Part shown: piece after piece, positions 1 to 11,275 of the stretch
How positions within the stretch are numbered: position 1 is the first letter of the stretch
How the letters are laid out: every line of letters starts with the position of its first letter
Source of the DNA: Artemia franciscana
Taxonomy: Eukaryota; Arthropoda; Branchiopoda; Anostraca; Artemiidae
Length of the DNA stretch: 64,000 nucleotides
Reading direction: 5' to 3'
Assembly (NCBI RefSeq): GCF_032884065.1
Contig: NC_088872.1
Span: forward strand, 34,444,917-34,508,916
Position numbers and translations under genes: made by a program
The notes under the pieces: generated by a model
Seen by the model: the letters and a program-made list of their open reading frames with translations, nothing else
Database searches by the model: none
What the model was told of the DNA's origin: nothing

Positions 1-1
1 A

Positions 2-154
2 GAATAATGAGGTATAAATCTGAATACGGATTGTTTTTCCCATGAACAATTATATGTTGCATGTTCAAGAGTCGGTAAACCTGATAATCTATTTATATGT
101 GCAGACAATGGGACAGCGAAGAATGTTGTATATTCGCAAGTTTTACGTAGTTAA
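2..154 (+). pseudogene. Helitron helicase C-terminus, relic
   Basis: In one frame the DNA reads the end of a Pif1-like Helitron helicase: the [12 protein letters not shown] motif, then [14 protein letters not shown] and a TAA at 152-154. Two in-frame stops (TAA TGA near 5-10) precede it and the rest of the element lies left of the window. YVACSR is the helicase motif VI region of Pif1/Helitron proteins. It is followed by AT-rich DNA and a new Helitron 5' end. Confidence 0.75.
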
Positions 155-162
155 AAACACAC

Positions 163-193
<31 letters not shown>

Positions 194-271
194 CTATATA
201 TATAAAAATAAGTTGTCTGTCTGTGGATGGATCAGGTGACGTCACCTGAAAAAACTGGATCAGGTGACGTC

Positions 272-1830
272 AAAACTGAAAAAACTAAAAAAAGGCAAAA
301 ACTACAAAAAAAAACTAAAAACTAATAAAAAAAATAAAAAAGCTAAAAAACTAAAAAAACTAAAAAAAGGCAAAAACTACAAAAAAAACTAAAAACTAAT
401 AAAAAAGCTAAAAAACTAAAAAACTAAAAAAAGGCAAAAACTACAAAAAACTAAAAACTAATAAAAAAAATAAAAAAGCTAAAAAACTAAAAAAAGGTAA
501 AAAACTAAAAAAACTAAAAACTAAAAAAAACTAAAAAAAAGGAAAAAACTGAAAAATAAGCTAAAATAAAGGTAAAAACCAATAAAAAACTAAAAAAAAA
601 CTGAAAAAACTAAAAAAAGGCAAAAACTACAAAAAAACTAAAAACTAATAAAAAAACTAAAAAAGCTAAAAAACTAAAAAAACTAAAAAAAACTAAAAAA
701 AGGTAAAAAACTAAAAAAAAATAAAAAATAAAAAAAAACTAAAAAAAGGAAAAAACTGAAAAATAAGCTAAAATAAAGGTAAAAACCAATAAAAAACTAA
801 AAAGAAAAAAAGGAAAAAACTAAAAAAAATTTTCATCTAAAAAACTAAAAAAAACTAAAAAAGGTAAAAACTAAAAGAACTAAAAAAGAAAAAAATAAAT
901 GACGACACTCAAAGAGAAAGCGACCAGGACAAAAGGAATGTTCGATTAGCAATCAACAAAGCACCGGGACACAGGGAGTATAAATGACGACCAGGACATA
1001 AGTAAAAAAAAACTAACAAAACTAAAAAGAAAGTAAAAACTACAAAAAAACTAAAAAGAAAAAAACTAAAAAAAGGCAAAAACTACAAAAAAAACTAAAA
1101 ACTAATAAAAAAGCTAAAAAACTAAAAAAACTAAAAAAAGGCAAAAACTACAAAAAAAACTAAAAACTAATAAAAAAAATAAAAAAGCTAAAAAACTAAA
1201 AAAACTAAAAAAACTAAAAAAAGGTAAAAAACTAAAAAAACTAAAAACTAAAAAAAACTAAAAAAAAGGAAAAAACTGAAAAATAAGCTAAAATAAAGGT
1301 AAAAACCAATAAAAAACTAAAAAAAAAAACTGAAAAAACTAAAAAAAGGCAAAAACTACAAAAAAAACTAAAAACTAATAAAAAAAGTAAAAAAGCTAAA
1401 AAACTAAAAAAAATAAAAAAACTAAAAAAAGGTAAAAAACTAAAAAAAATAAAAAATAAAAAAAAACTAAAAAAAAGGAAAAAACTGAAAAATAAGCTAA
1501 AATAAAGGTAAAAACCAATAAAAAACTAAAAAGAAAAAAAGGAAAAAACTAAAAAAAATTTTCATCTAAAAAACTAAAAAAAACTAAAAAAGGTAAAAAC
1601 TAAAAGAACTAAAAAAGAAAAAAATAAATGACGAGACAAAAGGAATGTTCGATTAGCAATCAACAAAGCACCGGGACACAGGGAGTATAAATGACGACCA
1701 GGACATAAGTAAAAAAAAAAACTAACAAAACTAAAAAGAAGGTAAAAACTACAAAAAAACTAAAAAGAAAAAAAAACTAAAAACTAAAAAATCTAAATAA
1801 ACTAAAAAAGAAAAAAAAGGAAAAAAATAA
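272..1830 (+). repeat. A-rich satellite-like array (CTAAAAAA family)
   Basis: Degenerate array of short words such as ACTAAAAAAAGGCAAAAACT, ACTAATAAAAAAGCTAAA and GGTAAAAACCAATAAA. Within it a block of about 730 bp is directly duplicated: the marker TTTTCATCTAAAAAACT occurs at about 830 and again at about 1559. A T-rich copy in the opposite orientation sits at 51300-51570, and related arrays at 58370-58680, 58790-59110 and 60450-60800. Confidence 0.8.
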
Positions 1831-1859
1831 AGGAGAAAAACAAAATTAAAAAACGAATG

Positions 1860-2010
1860 TATATACAGACCGGGACACCGGGATACAAATGACGACCGGG
1901 ACACAGGGAATATAAATGACGACCGGGACACAGGGACACAACTACAACGGGGACACCGGGGGAAACAGGGGGATATAAATGACGACCGGGACACCGGGAC
2001 AGGGAATGGT
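1860..2010 (+). repeat. Minisatellite GACGACCGGGACACAGGGAATATAAAT
   Basis: Imperfect tandem units of about 20-28 bp built from GACGACCGGGACACAGGG and AATATAAAT / ACACAAAT. The same minisatellite is found in every longer Helitron copy here (about 35040-35190, 37990-38125, 49920-50240, 50760-51000, 51120-51275, 51570-51760, 51915-52090, 59380-59690, 61060-61210, 61730-61890, 62960-63060). It is therefore an internal component of the family and not a separate locus. Confidence 0.8.
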
Positions 2011-2204
2011 CGATTAGCAATCACCATCAACAAAGCTCAAGGGCAATCATTAGAATCATGAGGTATAGATCTGAATACAGATTGTTTTCCCATGGACCAT
2101 TATATGTTGCATGTTCAAGAGTCGGTAAACCTGACAATCTATTTATATGCAAAGACAATGGGACAGCAAAGAATGTTGTATATTCGCAAGTTTTACGTAG
2201 TTAA
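2005..2204 (+). pseudogene. Helitron helicase C-terminus, relic
   Basis: Reads AITINKAQGQSLES, stop, GIDLNTDC, then after a one-base deletion in a T run (gtttt in place of gttttt before cccatgg) the [12 protein letters not shown]...VLRS tail, ending TAA at 2202-2204. TINKAQGQS and YVACSR are helicase motifs V/VI of Pif1-like Helitron proteins. The TGA and the frameshift show that it is non-functional. Confidence 0.75.
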
Positions 2205-2206
2205 AA

Positions 2207-2308
<102 letters not shown>

Positions 2309-2400
2309 TTCTATATTCACAGGTGGGACATAGGGACACAACTACAATGGCGCGTAACTATTATGGCGCGTAACGACTTACGCGCGCGGGGGGGCTTGGG

Positions 2401-2808
<408 letters not shown>

Positions 2809-2940
2809 TATATAAATAAGTTGTATGTTTGTGTGTTTGTCCGCATATGACGCCATTATAAGTATATAAGGCTTTGTATATGACGTCATTATAAGTATAT
2901 AAGGGGCGATTCAAAGAGAAATTTCAGTATAAATCCTACA
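2809..2940 (+). promoter_or_regulatory. Helitron 5' end with TATA and CRE-like motifs
   Basis: Begins TATATAAATAAGTTGTATG directly after the preceding CTAG. It contains two TATGACGYCATTATAAGTAT modules and two TATATAAGG boxes, the second 2895-2903 ahead of the ORF start at 2941. GACGTC-palindrome (CREB/ATF-like) sites next to a TATA box would fit a pol II promoter; that is inference. Confidence 0.5.
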
Positions 2941-3165
2941 ATGGCAAAAGAAAAAGCCGAGGAAGCTGCTCAAAGAGTTAATTCAAAGAGAAATTTTAGT
3001 ATAAATACTACAATGGCAGAAGAAACAGCCGAGGAAGTGGCTCAAAGAGTTAATGCCAAAAGGCTTGCGGCTAAAAGAGAAAGTAAGAAAAGAAAGCGTG
3101 CCGAGGAATCACAAGAACAACGTGAAAACAGGCTTGCGTCTCAAATAGAAATTACCAAAAAAATC
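2941..3165 (+). pseudogene. Helitron leader ORF (basic, KRKR-rich) fragment
   Basis: Starts MAKEKAEEAAQRVNSKRN, contains a partial self-duplication (a second AEETAEEVAQRVNAKR) and runs through LAAKRESKKRKRAEESQEQ to about residue 75. It then leaves the Helitron and enters LINE sequence, where the frame is meaningless. Proteins with RLAAxRExxRxKRAEESxEQRE runs form the N-terminal leader of many arthropod Helitron helicases. KKRKR could act as a nuclear localisation signal. Confidence 0.6.
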
Positions 3166-3169
3166 GTCT

Positions 3170-3760
3170 TGAATTATCTGTTATATTTGTTCTTTGTTTC
3201 TGGTATACTATTTCTTATGTTCGACTTCAGTCAGGAAATACCTTTTTTGGTAATATATTCATTCGTTTTGGACTTAGACAGGGGGGGGGGTGGAGGTTGT
3301 CACCATTCCTTTTTAATACTCGTTTATATCCTGTGTTAACTAATGTTTTCCCCTTCGTGTTTTACCGGCCCATCTAATTTGTCTTATATTGCATATGCAG
3401 TTGATCTGTTACTAGTTAGTCGTTCAGAGTCTAGCCTATTCAATTCGACTCAGTTTGTTTGTAAGCTGTTTGGAAAATTGGCCTGATGCTTAACGCTGAA
3501 AAGTATAAATATTTAGTGTTTAACGCCGAACATTGAAGTAGTGGTCTTAGATGTGGTTCTTCTTCAGTTAAGCTAGTTCCTATGTTGAGTTAGCTTAGGG
3601 TCAGTATTTGCTCGTCTGTATCAGCTATCCGTTCCAGTGCGCTTTTAGACATTAAGAATAAACTTGCTGGAGGTTATGCTAAAATTGTCCCAAATCATGG
3701 CCGACATTCTCGTAAGACCTTGTAATCACAACTTATTGTTATTATTCCATTATTTTCTGT
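3170..3760 (+). mobile_element. Non-LTR retrotransposon RT relic
   Basis: Across frames the DNA reads reverse transcriptase blocks in order: a degenerate RQGG, RLSPFLFN (about 3295-3325), then LSYIAYAVDLLLVSRSE (about 3382-3430), which is the YADD active-site block with A-V-D-L in place of ADDL. Then comes STQFVCKLFGKLA and stop. A G10 run has shifted the frame next to the RLSPF block. The order fits a + strand APE-type LINE, heavily decayed, with its left part replaced by Helitron sequence. Confidence 0.65.
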
Positions 3761-3770
3761 CAAATTTTTG

Positions 3771-4139
3771 CCTATTTTTTAATACATGCAGGATATCTGA
3801 GCATTTTTATATTCGTTGCTGTAAATTCCTTTTATGTCTGCCTCTTTGGTAGATTCTGTAAATTCTAATTTTCCTCAGCATAAAAAAAAATAACAAAATA
3901 AGCCTTTTAGGAGAGGAAAGACATATTCTTTTGCCGAAAGCCATTTCTTTTGCTATCAGCTGCTTAAATCTATCAGTAAAAGCGATTTTTCATTTTCTTC
4001 TTTTTTTGGGGAAACTTGTAAGTGAAAATTTCAAATGAATCTTACGCTTTTGTCGTAAAATTTCCTACATAGCGCCCAGTGATGGTTGTTGAAGGCGTTC
4101 ACATACGTAGTATGCTGTGGCATGCCGATTTTTCAAACA
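3771..4139. other. No recognisable feature
   Basis: AT-rich DNA, possibly more LINE sequence at the left edge. I see no exon, RNA gene or clear repeat. Confidence 0.5.
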
Positions 4140-5720
4140 GGTCGGGTTAACGACTTAATCCCCCACATTCTCCGGGGGAAGAGATGCAAGTTATGAGCTT
4201 TGCCCATTGTTTACGTATAGCATTGGTTATTGACGAAGTATGGGAGTATTTTTTCTGATGGTGGGGGGAGGGGTCATATGTTACGTGAGAGGATCTCTCC
4301 ATGAAGGAATTTATTACGCGGAAAGAGAATTTTCCTGATGGGGTGCTGGATTTTTCAGCATTATTTAAAAAACAATGATAAATTAAATATAAAAAAACAA
4401 GTTTTTTTTCCAACTGAAAGCAAGGAACAACATTAAAACTTAAACGTCCCCTCCCCAATACCTTGCTAGTTACGCTAAAGTATTTTCAGTAATTGAAAAA
4501 GAGAAATTTATTTTAATTAAACGACCTTTGCGATTCAGGGGTCATTCTTAAAGAGTTGGAACAAATCTCGAACTTTAGTGCAAAAAGCAGGATATTGTTG
4601 AGGGGGCGAAACCCCTCGTATTAATAAAAATATACGAATATAGAATATCGTTACGTAAGTTAGTTTGTAAGTTACGTATATTTATTACTAATAAAAACAA
4701 TCGTAAATAAAATTAAAAGTTCTAGTGACCTTTTTAAGTAACCAAAAAAAATTGGAGAGCAACTAGGCCCCTTCCACCACCCCTTTTTTCTCAAAATTGT
4801 CACAAAAAGTAAAATTAATATTCAAATTTTGTTTTAATTATTTATATACGGTGAATCAAAATCAAAATCTACATTGATTCAACAACGTTCAGAAATTAAA
4901 TAAAAGAGAACAAGTTTTTTCAACTGAAAGTAAGGAACAACATTAAAACTTAAAACGAACAGAAATTATTACGTATATGAGGCGGGTTGTCCCTTCGTCA
5001 ATACCTCACTCTTTACGCTAAAGTATTTTTAGTAATTTCAAAAGAGCTATTTATTCTATTTGAACGATCTTTTTGATTCAGGGGTCTTTCTTAAAGAAAT
5101 GAAACAAAATTCGAACTATAGTGTGACGAGGGCCTGAACCCCTTCATATACACAATAAAAAAAACTACAAAAATAGAAGTTCGTTACGTAAATTAATTTG
5201 TAAGTTGCGTATATTTACTACTAATAAAAACGTTTGTAAACAAAATTTAAGGTTCTAGTGGCCTTTTTAAGTCACTAAAAAAATTAGAGGGCAGGTAGGC
5301 CCCCTCCCTGCCCCTTTTTTCTCAAAATCGTCAAATCAAAAGTTTGAAAAAGCCATTTAGCCAAAGAAGTAAAACTAATATGCAAATTTCGTTTTATTTA
5401 TTCATGTACGGTGATCTAAAATCAAAACCTGCATTAATTCAAAAACGTTTAGAAATAAAAAAAACAAGTTTTTTTTTTTAACTGAATGTAAGGAGTGACG
5501 TTAAAAATTAAAACGTACAGAAATTATTCCGTATATGAAAGGAGCTGTCCCCTCCTCAACGCCCTGCTCTTTACGCAAAGGTTTGACTCTCTTTCACAAC
5601 TTTACTTTTTAAAACAATAAAAAACTTTTGCGTAAAGAGCGGGGCGTTGAGGAGGGGACAGCCCCTTTCATATACGGAATATTTTCTGTACGTTTTAATG
5701 TCGTTCTTGTTTTTTTATTT
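4140..5720. repeat. Foldback repeat family (FB), asymmetric copy
   Basis: Left arm of about 1.45 kb made of repeating modules: AAAACGAACAGAAATTATT, a TATATGAGG/CCCCTCC block, CTCTTTACGCTAAAG, GATTCAGGGGTCATTCTTAA, AACTAGGCCCC. Two direct modules of about 540 bp are visible (AACTAGGCCCCTTCC at about 4762, GGTAGGCCCCCTCCC at about 5295). The centre of symmetry is at about 5600: GCTCTTTACGCAAAG at 5568-5582 faces CTTTTGCGTAAAGAGC at about 5626-5641. The right arm stops after about 100 bp. The same family occurs at 19201, 44971 and 48440. No coding potential was seen. Confidence 0.75.
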
Positions 5721-6646
5721 AATTATGAAAAGGACCAACAAAATATTTGCGCTCTTTTTATTTTGATCTTCAATATGAATAATAATTGGCCAATTTTTAT
5801 TTATTTTTTTCAACAAGTAAATGTAGACAGTAAAAAAATAATAATTAAAAAAACGGATGCCCATTAGCCCACCAAAAGGGTTAAGGGAAAACTTTGGAAT
5901 ATTGTCAGATTTGCAACAAACAAATCTAAATGTTATATATATATATAACACTTGATATACTCTTTTGTTGCATCTGTTTACTAAGACACCATGGATATTT
6001 TACAAGTTGCACTGCTAGATACAATATGAAAACTGACTACAGAGACCCATGAACAAAACATGATCAATTCGGCACATGGCAACTGCAGTAAAGGTATTTT
6101 CTTACATAGCAGTTAGTTCCTTAAACACACGTATCTAATAGCTATGTAGGTGTGCATAAAAATGACATTATTTTTTACTTTCTGTATTTCTATTCCACGT
6201 TGAATAAAGACTCAATTTTAGTACCTCTTAGTATCAAAACTTCCAATTCCTCTGCTTCTTGTTAGGCCTGTCTGTCCATGTGTCTTCAGCTTAGTTTATC
6301 TCAGTTTTATGTTAAAATACAAACCAACTTATTTATTACCAGGTTTCTTAAGGTCACTGCCGGTTTCAAATGCCAGTTAAGACGTGTAGAAAGATCTGTC
6401 TTGAAACTACTAAAAAGTATAATCAATAGCATCTCTAAAATTACGAGATATCACCATTTTTGCCGGGTGGAAACGCTTTGACACAGTAATTTGGATCATT
6501 AAAACATTTTTAAAATGCTTTTTTAGGGCGTACATTATTTTTTAGTTCAATAAGGTAGTTAAACTGAAGTCATTCTCACCCAAGTGGCACTAAAATTATT
6601 TCTTATCTTTTAAACTGCTGCCCTTTAAGTATATTTTCCTAATTAG
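5721..6646. other. Presumed cyclin C intron, no feature
   Basis: AT-rich. It contains a short palindrome GTTATATATATATATAAC at 5933-5950. I searched for the missing N-terminal cyclin C exon and found no convincing candidate. Confidence 0.5.
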
Positions 6647-6853
6647 TTTTGCAAGTACTCGGAGAGCAGCTGAAACTGAGACAGCAAGTAATTGCTACAG
6701 CAACTGTTTACTTCAAACGTTTTTACTCCAGAAATTCCCTGAAGTGTATTGATCCCCTACTTTTGGGACCAACTGCCATTCTCTTAGCTTCCAAAGTAGA
6801 AGAATTTGGAGTAATATCCAACTCTAGGCTCATTACTACTTCCCAGACTGTTG
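6647..6853 (+). CDS. CycC: Cyclin C, internal exon (cyclin box 1)
   Basis: The exon follows an acceptor AG at 6645-6646 and ends at donor GGTAAGTG (GT at 6854-6855). It opens with two bases completing a codon and reads LQVLGEQLKLRQQVIATATV, then YFKRFYSRNSLKCIDPLLLG, PTAILLASKVEEFGVISNSR and LITTSQTV, ending in phase 1. This is the first cyclin fold of cyclin C, which activates CDK8 in the kinase module of Mediator in the nucleus. KVEEFG and the IDPLLL helix are family signatures. About 45 N-terminal residues are absent and must be encoded by upstream exon(s), probably left of the window. Confidence 0.95.
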
Positions 6854-7490
6854 GTAAGTGCCTCTCTATGTTTTTCTTCTTTGTGCCTCTTCTTGTATAT
6901 CTGTTGCATTGGCATACCCATAACCGAAGAGCAACTATTATGCTCCTAATAGTTTTATTGGATTCCAATTTGCTGATTTGTTGTTAGAGGTGTGCATTTC
7001 TCACTGGAGATACCAGAGGCAAGCTATGGCTGAAACAAAAAATGCCAAAGGAACTCTGTTAAGCTCATAAACATTTCGGCATATCTTACAAAGAAGCATA
7101 AGACAAGTGTGTCATTTTGACTTTACTGAAAGGAATTTTTATTTCCAACTGTATGTTGTTTTTTTTGTCGAAACGTCAACAAGGACAGAAAAAGGGAAGA
7201 TTCCCATAATAACAAAGATTATTGAAAAGAAATAATGAAAATAGACGGACAGTTTAAGTTTTAATGTTAATTCCTGAAAGTTTCAGATCCAAAATTTATA
7301 AACCTTATAAAAGACAATGTTTAAAATGTGGTTTCAGTTCATTTGATATTTCACTATTTTTTTCCTCTGATCTTTAGAAGATTTTGGGGTGCTAACCCTA
7401 CTCCTGTTTGTGGCAATTTCTGTTCGTTTTAGGTTTGACGTGATCATCTATTGGAAGTTTTGTTCGTTTTGGGTCTGATTTATTTCATTG
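6854..7490 (+). other. Cyclin C intron, no further feature
   Basis: AT-rich intron sequence between the donor at 6854 and the LINE tail at 7491. No exon or known repeat was seen. Confidence 0.5.
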
Positions 7491-9400
7491 GAATAGAATA
7501 GAATTTTATTTTGTAAATTTCTCTCACAGCATGGCTGCCGAATCAGACAGGGTCTTGTTACCAAAACGAAGGCATAAGAGGTTCCTTCTCACGGCTGACG
7601 TGGCGAGCTTGAACCTACCTTTTAGATAATGATATGGAACCTTCTCATCACCATTTATGATTCTAAGTGCTCGTTTTTGGACATTTTCAGTCTTATAAAT
7701 ATGCTGTGAAGAAAGACCGAAATGCCACACTGGACAAGCAAGCTCCAGTAATGGCCGAATAAAAGAACAATAAAGTTGGTGAAGATCCTTAGGGGGGCAA
7801 GAGAATTTCAACAAAAGTTTTCGAAGGGAAACCGAAGGGGAAGTTTGTTTTAGGATATTTTGAACATGGACATCCCACTTCAATTCAGCAGTAATTTTCA
7901 CCCCGAGTAGTTTAATGCATGTGACAGAGATTTTGGGAGGAATTGTGAAATCGTCGAGTAATGTCATAATTGAGCTTTTAATCTTTCGTCGACAAACCTC
8001 ATGTGCAGAAATATTGTCCACATACTTCCATCGCTCTTTGTGGTCAGTCATGAGGCTATTAAACATTATTAGGAACAAAATGGGACCCATCAGGGTTCCC
8101 TGAGGGACCCCACAAAAGATAGGAAGGGGTTTCGGATTAAACATTTTATATTTAAGCACTTGAGAACGAATTGTTAAAAAGAAGGCAACAATTTACCTAG
8201 AAAGGGACCCACATGAAACTCATTCAGTAATTTATTTACAATGATATTGTGACCAATTAGGTTGAACGCTTTTTGGAGATCATTTAATAAAAGATTCAAC
8301 CAAGTATCAGGGTTTTTAAGAATGGTGTCAAGAAGACTAACAAGGTAGGATGAAGTAGATGTCTCATTCAGGTTTCCAAACTGTTGTAAATCAATAAGCT
8401 CAAGAATCTCTGAGTTTAACCAATTAGCTAAAAAACTCTCGTATATTTTTGAGAAAACTAGGGTCAAGGTGATTGGTCGTACTCCAGTGAAATCATTCAG
8501 GCCTCCCTTCTTTTAGATTGGAGTAATATAGCCCAGCCTCCAGCACTACGGGTAACATCCGGAATTACTAAATTCATTAAAAATACTGGCAAGGGATGTT
8601 GATAGTTTATCAGGGAATGCTTTTCTTAGATCGATTGGGATTTCAATGGGACAAACACTACTTTTTTCCAGTCTGTGTATTTTTTCTATTATTTGCTTTG
8701 GTGAAATTTTTTTGATTCTGTCTTAGAGTTTCAGGGATTAATGGGTTTTCCGAGAGAGAGAGGAACGTTTCCCCAATGCTAGCTAGGTGTTTATTAAGGT
8801 CATTGGCTGTCTTTTCAGGCGGTTCATGCAGAAGAAAATCAAGGTTCTTGCACAAGCGACCCCCTTTTTCTTTCACTTCCTTAAACCATTGCTGAGGTTT
8901 GCTCTGTTTTAAGCAATTTAATTTAGTCTTACCATAACGAGAAGCAGCACGACGTATTTCTTTCTTTACTTGTGTACGGAGGGCTAAGGCATCATCGTTC
9001 TTTCCAAGGCGAAAAAGATTTAGTTTTAAATGGATTAGTCCTTTTATTTTTCATTAATTTAGGGTTTATCTGAGGAACATACCTTCTTGGTAACCTCTGG
9101 GACACATTTTTGGTAATTCGTCATTAATTTTGTTTGAAACAAAGTAACCTTTGAATTAAGATTTACACAAGACACAACATAATCCCAACTCTCAGACGTA
9201 ATCCAAGATACAAAATCAAAAAGACCTTGACTTGTTATTAGCCGTTTCGAAAATTCAGAGACTGAGTAATTTGTTTTCAAAAACCAGCAGAAGCTACCAC
9301 CGAAGGGGGAAGGGTAGTTGGAGTATTGTAAAAAATTTTAAGGTTGGTGCAAATAACATCCAAACTGGTTCCACCTTTTGTAGTAGGGAAAAACTATCTT
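7491..9400 (-). mobile_element. CR1/jockey-like LINE relic in cyclin C intron
   Basis: Read on the - strand. The linker after the endonuclease (WITSESWDYV, PEVTKKV, about 9280-9060) is followed by a region rich in DLNKHLASIGETF (about 8820), then RT blocks DLQKAFNLIGHN (about 8275), VPQGTLMGPILFLIMFNSL (about 8105-8050) and KYVDNIS, a decayed YADD box. The C-terminal part (PPKDLHQLYCSFIRPLLELA, RALRII) ends at 7524. Stops and frameshifts separate the blocks. The 3' end carries ATTCTATTCTATTCC (7491-7505), a short terminal repeat as in CR1-like elements. Confidence 0.8.
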
Positions 9401-9659
9401 TGAATAGTTTTTCTTTGAAAAACTATTTTTTGGGATTTTTTTTTTAAATTACCTTCTTTTCTTAAAATTTTTGATTTTTATCAAATTTTGTTTTAGTTCC
9501 CCTGCTTGATAATTAAGATTTTGACCGGCTGTGTACATTTCGGGCATAATTTTGCAATAAACTTTGATAATGATTTTGCTTTAGTGTTTTGGTTGGACGG
9601 GAGGGGGAAAGTTGTTTAAATAAATATGTTGAAAATGTACATAATTTTTGGCTTTCTAT

Positions 9660-10365
9660 AGGGCTGAAGCTATTATGACACCCATTAGTTCAACATTCCC
9701 TGAAAGTTTCAACTGAATGCCCGAAGACGCTCCTAAGTTATCGCAGATTGGCCCTTTTGACAATCTGGATGTACGTCTTTTCATCTAGTTCAACATTCCT
9801 GAAAGTTTTAACTTAATACCATGGGTCATTCCTAAAAAACTGAAGACGCATCATTTGGAGAACATTGGACACTCTTTTATGTCAACATTAGTGCAAATAG
9901 TGTCTTCCGATTTAGTTTAGTACCCTCCTAAACTTTCCCTGAAATTTCAACTTAATGCACTCAGCTGTTCCCTAGATATTGCAGATACGCTCACCTTACA
10001 ACCTGGATGCAAATAGTGGCTCAAAATCGTCCTTCACATGTCGTAAAAGTTTCGATTTGATACACCTTTCCGTTTCTAAGATATTGCAGATACGCCTTTT
10101 TGTCAATCTGAGTGCACATTGTGTTTTTTCCCCGTTAGCTTCAATGTAATACCTTTAGTGATTCCTGAGATATTTCAGATGATCCTTTTGATAACCTGGA
10201 TGCACATATTTTCTTTTGATTTAGTTTAACAGTCCCCTCAAGATGCGCTGAAAGTTTCAACTTAAAACCCTTTGCTTTTCCTGAAATATTGCTGATATGC
10301 CCTTTTGACAACCTTGAAGAACATAGTGTTTTCTGATGTAGTTAAACATCCCTCCAATATACCTG
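9660..10365. repeat. Diverged tandem repeat, unit about 85-130 bp
   Basis: Six or so diverged units, each with the ordered words TAGTTCAACATTCCCTGAAA, GTTTCAACTTAATACC, CCTGAGATATTGCAGATACG, CCCTTTTGACAACCTGGATG and CACATAGTGT. The CTGGATG-type word recurs at about 9765, 10000, 10106 (as CTGAGTG), 10194 and 10309 (as CTTGAAG). It lies in a cyclin C intron between two LINE relics. There is no coding potential. Confidence 0.75.
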
Positions 10366-10479
10366 TGTAGTATTATTAGTAAACAGGGTAAGATGTAAAA
10401 AGTAGAGCCAAGGCTTAGGGTGTTTTTTCACAGTTTGAAGAACTTTGGAAGAATAGGAACATAATTCTGTGAATTAAGA

Positions 10480-10955
10480 TTCGAAATATTGGAAGCTACG
10501 GTAATGACAGTGATCAAGTATGTTTTTGAATCGTGGACGCCTCGAGTGGCAACGGAAGATTTGTTAATTGTTTTCCAGAGGAGTTATCTATGGATAGGTC
10601 TAGTCACCAGTTTGACAGACCGTTTGTCAGACGACGAACCATTGCAAAAACATTGTTCTAACCGCTTTCTAGGGCTGTACGGAGAGATAGGTGGAGATGT
10701 CTAGGATGTGTTTTGTGGATGAAGGATAAAAGATTGAGAAAGAATGTTCTCTTCGGCCATCCATCTAAGGCAAAATGACCAAAGTGTCAGCAAGTTGTCT
10801 CCAAGTGAGGTGGGAATAGGTGGAAGCATTTAAAAGTAATTGCAACTTCGTGGGAGCGTGTGAATTGTGAAGCTAAGAATAGATTTGGGCAGAGGAAGAG
10901 CGTTTGTAGCTGTGTTGGCCTCAGGCGGCTTGGTGCTTTAGTGAGTTTTTATTAG
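10480..10955 (+). mobile_element. RTE-like LINE, 3' terminal fragment
   Basis: The + strand reads, across frames, FESWTPRVATEDLLIVFQRS, LTDRLSD, a WRCLGCVLWMKD-like stretch, a GRS/ATSWERVNCEAKNRFG stretch and the closing RSVCSCVGLRRLGALV. This is the C-terminal tail of an APE-type LINE. The same 3' end (in reverse) closes the element at 28926-31450, so the two are one subfamily. It is 5'-truncated and frameshifted. Confidence 0.75.
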
Positions 10956-10999
10956 TTATTGTTGTAGTATGCAATAGGCAATTATAATAATTTAAAGCC

Positions 11000-11275
11000 C
11001 TTGCCCAATGGTCTGTGGGGTTGTGCTATGTGTGGAGGAATAGCTATTAAACTTTGCGACTATATTGAACAAAATGGCTCTCCAAGTTTCGATTGGGTGT
11101 CTTTTGGGGGATTGAAAGGAAGACAGGAAGCTAAAAAGGGCTTGTTAGGAGGGCGTGTTGCCCTCCAATCACTTTCGACTCTAAAAAAGGGTGCTACAAC
11201 TTTCTATTTCCAGTTGAATGAGACTTCTCCCCAGTTTCCATGACCACTCCTTCCGTATGGAGTGGCCCAGAAAAA
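11000..11275. repeat. Diverged foldback-family (FB) module
   Basis: Contains GTTGCCCTCCAATCACTTTC, AAAAAGGGTGCTACAACTTT and GAATGAGACTTCTCCCCAGT, the order of words seen at 48520-48600 and 47520-47600 in the FB family. It is an old, isolated piece. Confidence 0.5.

Noticed and set aside
42..239. [17 protein letters not shown]... and its counterparts at 2092, 49309, 59778, 61985
   Set aside because: Wrong-frame reading of the helicase terminus; the real frame gives [12 protein letters not shown]...VVYSQVLRS.
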